Assembly: GCF_051027545.1 (NCBI RefSeq)
Contig: NZ_CP194902.1
Coordinates: 434,001-498,000 of the forward strand
DNA from: Methylocaldum sp002005105
GTDB lineage: Bacteria > Pseudomonadota > Gammaproteobacteria > Methylococcales > Methylococcaceae
Direction: 5' to 3'
DNA: 64,000 bases
In this document: positions 63,381 through 64,000 of the stretch, in pieces
How the letters are laid out: each line of letters opens with the position of its first letter
Position numbering within the stretch: the first letter of the stretch is position 1
The notes under the pieces: model-generated
Database searches by the model: none
Told to the model about the DNA's origin: nothing
What the model saw: the letters and a program-made list of their open reading frames with translations, nothing else
Made by a program: the position numbers and the translations under genes

Positions 63381-63455
63381 CGAGTAGGTCGGGAATCCCT
63401 TCCCGACGGTGAAGTTGGGCTAACGGGTTCGTCGGCAAAGGATTGCCGACCTACG
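63381..63455. repeat. Dispersed repeat family A
   Basis: GTAGGTCGGGAATCCCTTCC on the left and AAAGGATTGCCGACCTACG on the right flank a short unique core, between the membrane-protein gene and the partial methyltransferase. Confidence 0.75.
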
Positions 63456-63636
63456 AATGCTTGAAGCAATTCACCCGAGCCGAAGGCGCCAACGACTTCC
63501 GCCAAGCCTGTTTTGCCGTACGAGCGAGATGAAAACGCTCAAGCTCGCGAAGAAGTGCGCTGAGCTGATAAACGGCGCATCCTTCAGAGTCGCAGCTCTA
63601 ATTTCCATCTACCTTTGCCCTTCAGCCAAAAGCGGC

Positions 63637-64000
63637 TCATTTTTTCGCTTCCACCTGGAGCCGCACCATGGCGACATGGACCCGTCCCGCGGTGTCGGGA
63701 GGATTTCCGGCCAGGTAGCGCTCGGCGACAGCGTCGATGAAGAGCCCCCGCCGCTCCGCCGGGACTCTCGACGTGTAGGGATGCCAGGCGGTGCGCAGCC
63801 AACCGATGAAGGCTTGGCGGCCGGCATGCACCATGTCCTTGTCGGTCAGCCGGACCCGCTCGGCGTCGAGCCCCGCCTCCCCTAGCCAGCGGCGATAGCT
63901 CTCCGCATCGTGGAAACCGAAGGTCGATTCGAAGTTCTCGAAATTCTCCCGCCACACGGGACCGTCCGCCACGGCCTCGAACGCCGCGATCAGCGCGGCG
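63637..64000 (-). CDS. SAM-dependent methyltransferase, C-terminal part, 5' end outside window
   Basis: The frame is open to the right edge, so only the C-terminal ~120 residues are seen. FGFHDAESYRRWLGEAGLDA, then ERVRLTDKDMVHAGRQAFIG and WLRTAWHPYTSRVP match the C-terminal part of trans-aconitate/malonyl-CoA type methyltransferases, where the GW LRT segment follows the SAM fold. The SAM-binding half is not visible, so identity is moderate. Confidence 0.65.
   Translation of the reverse strand, partial: AALIAAFEAVADGPVWRENFENFESTFGFHDAESYRRWLGEAGLDAERVRLTDKDMVHAGRQAFIGWLRTAWHPYTSRVPAERRGLFIDAVAERYLAGNPPDTAGRVHVAMVRLQVEAKK

Overview
The window reads as chromosome of a GC-rich gammaproteobacterium. 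The evidence is gene order (coaD-rsmD-M16 peptidase pair, hsp20-lon, gap-pyk-fbp, ccmDEFGHI), a type I-E CRISPR-Cas locus, and VPLPA-type PEP-CTERM surface proteins under a sigma-54-like promoter. A Methylococcales-like methanotroph would fit, but nothing here proves it. No rRNA or tRNA genes were seen.

Layout. 0-5 kb: end of a GspD-type secretin, then a cytochrome-oxidase assembly cluster (SURF1, a thioredoxin-like membrane protein, heme A synthase). Heme A synthase is fused in frame to the SRP receptor FtsY. 5-9 kb: fbp, pyk and gap on the minus strand. 9-22 kb: housekeeping (a Lon-related AAA protease, ferredoxin, coaD, rsmD, two M16 peptidases, ctaB, recJ, hsp20, lon). 22.7-37.4 kb: the CRISPR island. 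It holds a decayed first cas3 5' end, a frameshifted ParE-type toxin-antitoxin pair, cas3, a degenerate mini-CRISPR on the minus strand, a small membrane-protein gene, cse1-cse2-cas7-cas5-cas6e, an inserted Phd/UPF0175 + PIN toxin-antitoxin pair, cas1, cas2, a leader, 41 regular repeats, and an abnormal tail of 123-bp units. 38-43 kb: a PAS histidine kinase and two methyltransferases. 43.3-48.4 kb: cytochrome c maturation genes ccmD-I. 49.6-51.8 kb: ilvBN with a Val-rich leader peptide and attenuator. 52-54.6 kb: a TPR protein and a methyltransferase. 55-59.7 kb: PEP-CTERM surface proteins with a dockerin/cohesin pair. 60-64 kb: an SDR/LysR pair, a GNAT, a membrane protein and a partial methyltransferase.

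The most striking signal is between cas3 and cse1. Two pseudo-repeats flank a 33-nt spacer read on the minus strand. Spacer positions 1-5 and 7-16 match a site 38 bp away that carries a canonical AAG PAM and lies just upstream of the promoter for a 52-codon membrane-protein gene and the Cascade operon. The only seed mismatch is position 6, which type I-E Cascade does not read. This is the architecture expected of a crRNA-like guide (CreR/CreA type) that turns Cascade into a repressor of its own operon, or of a toxin gene placed at its head.

The chromosome is also rich in dispersed palindromic repeats of several families, which fill most intergenic gaps.
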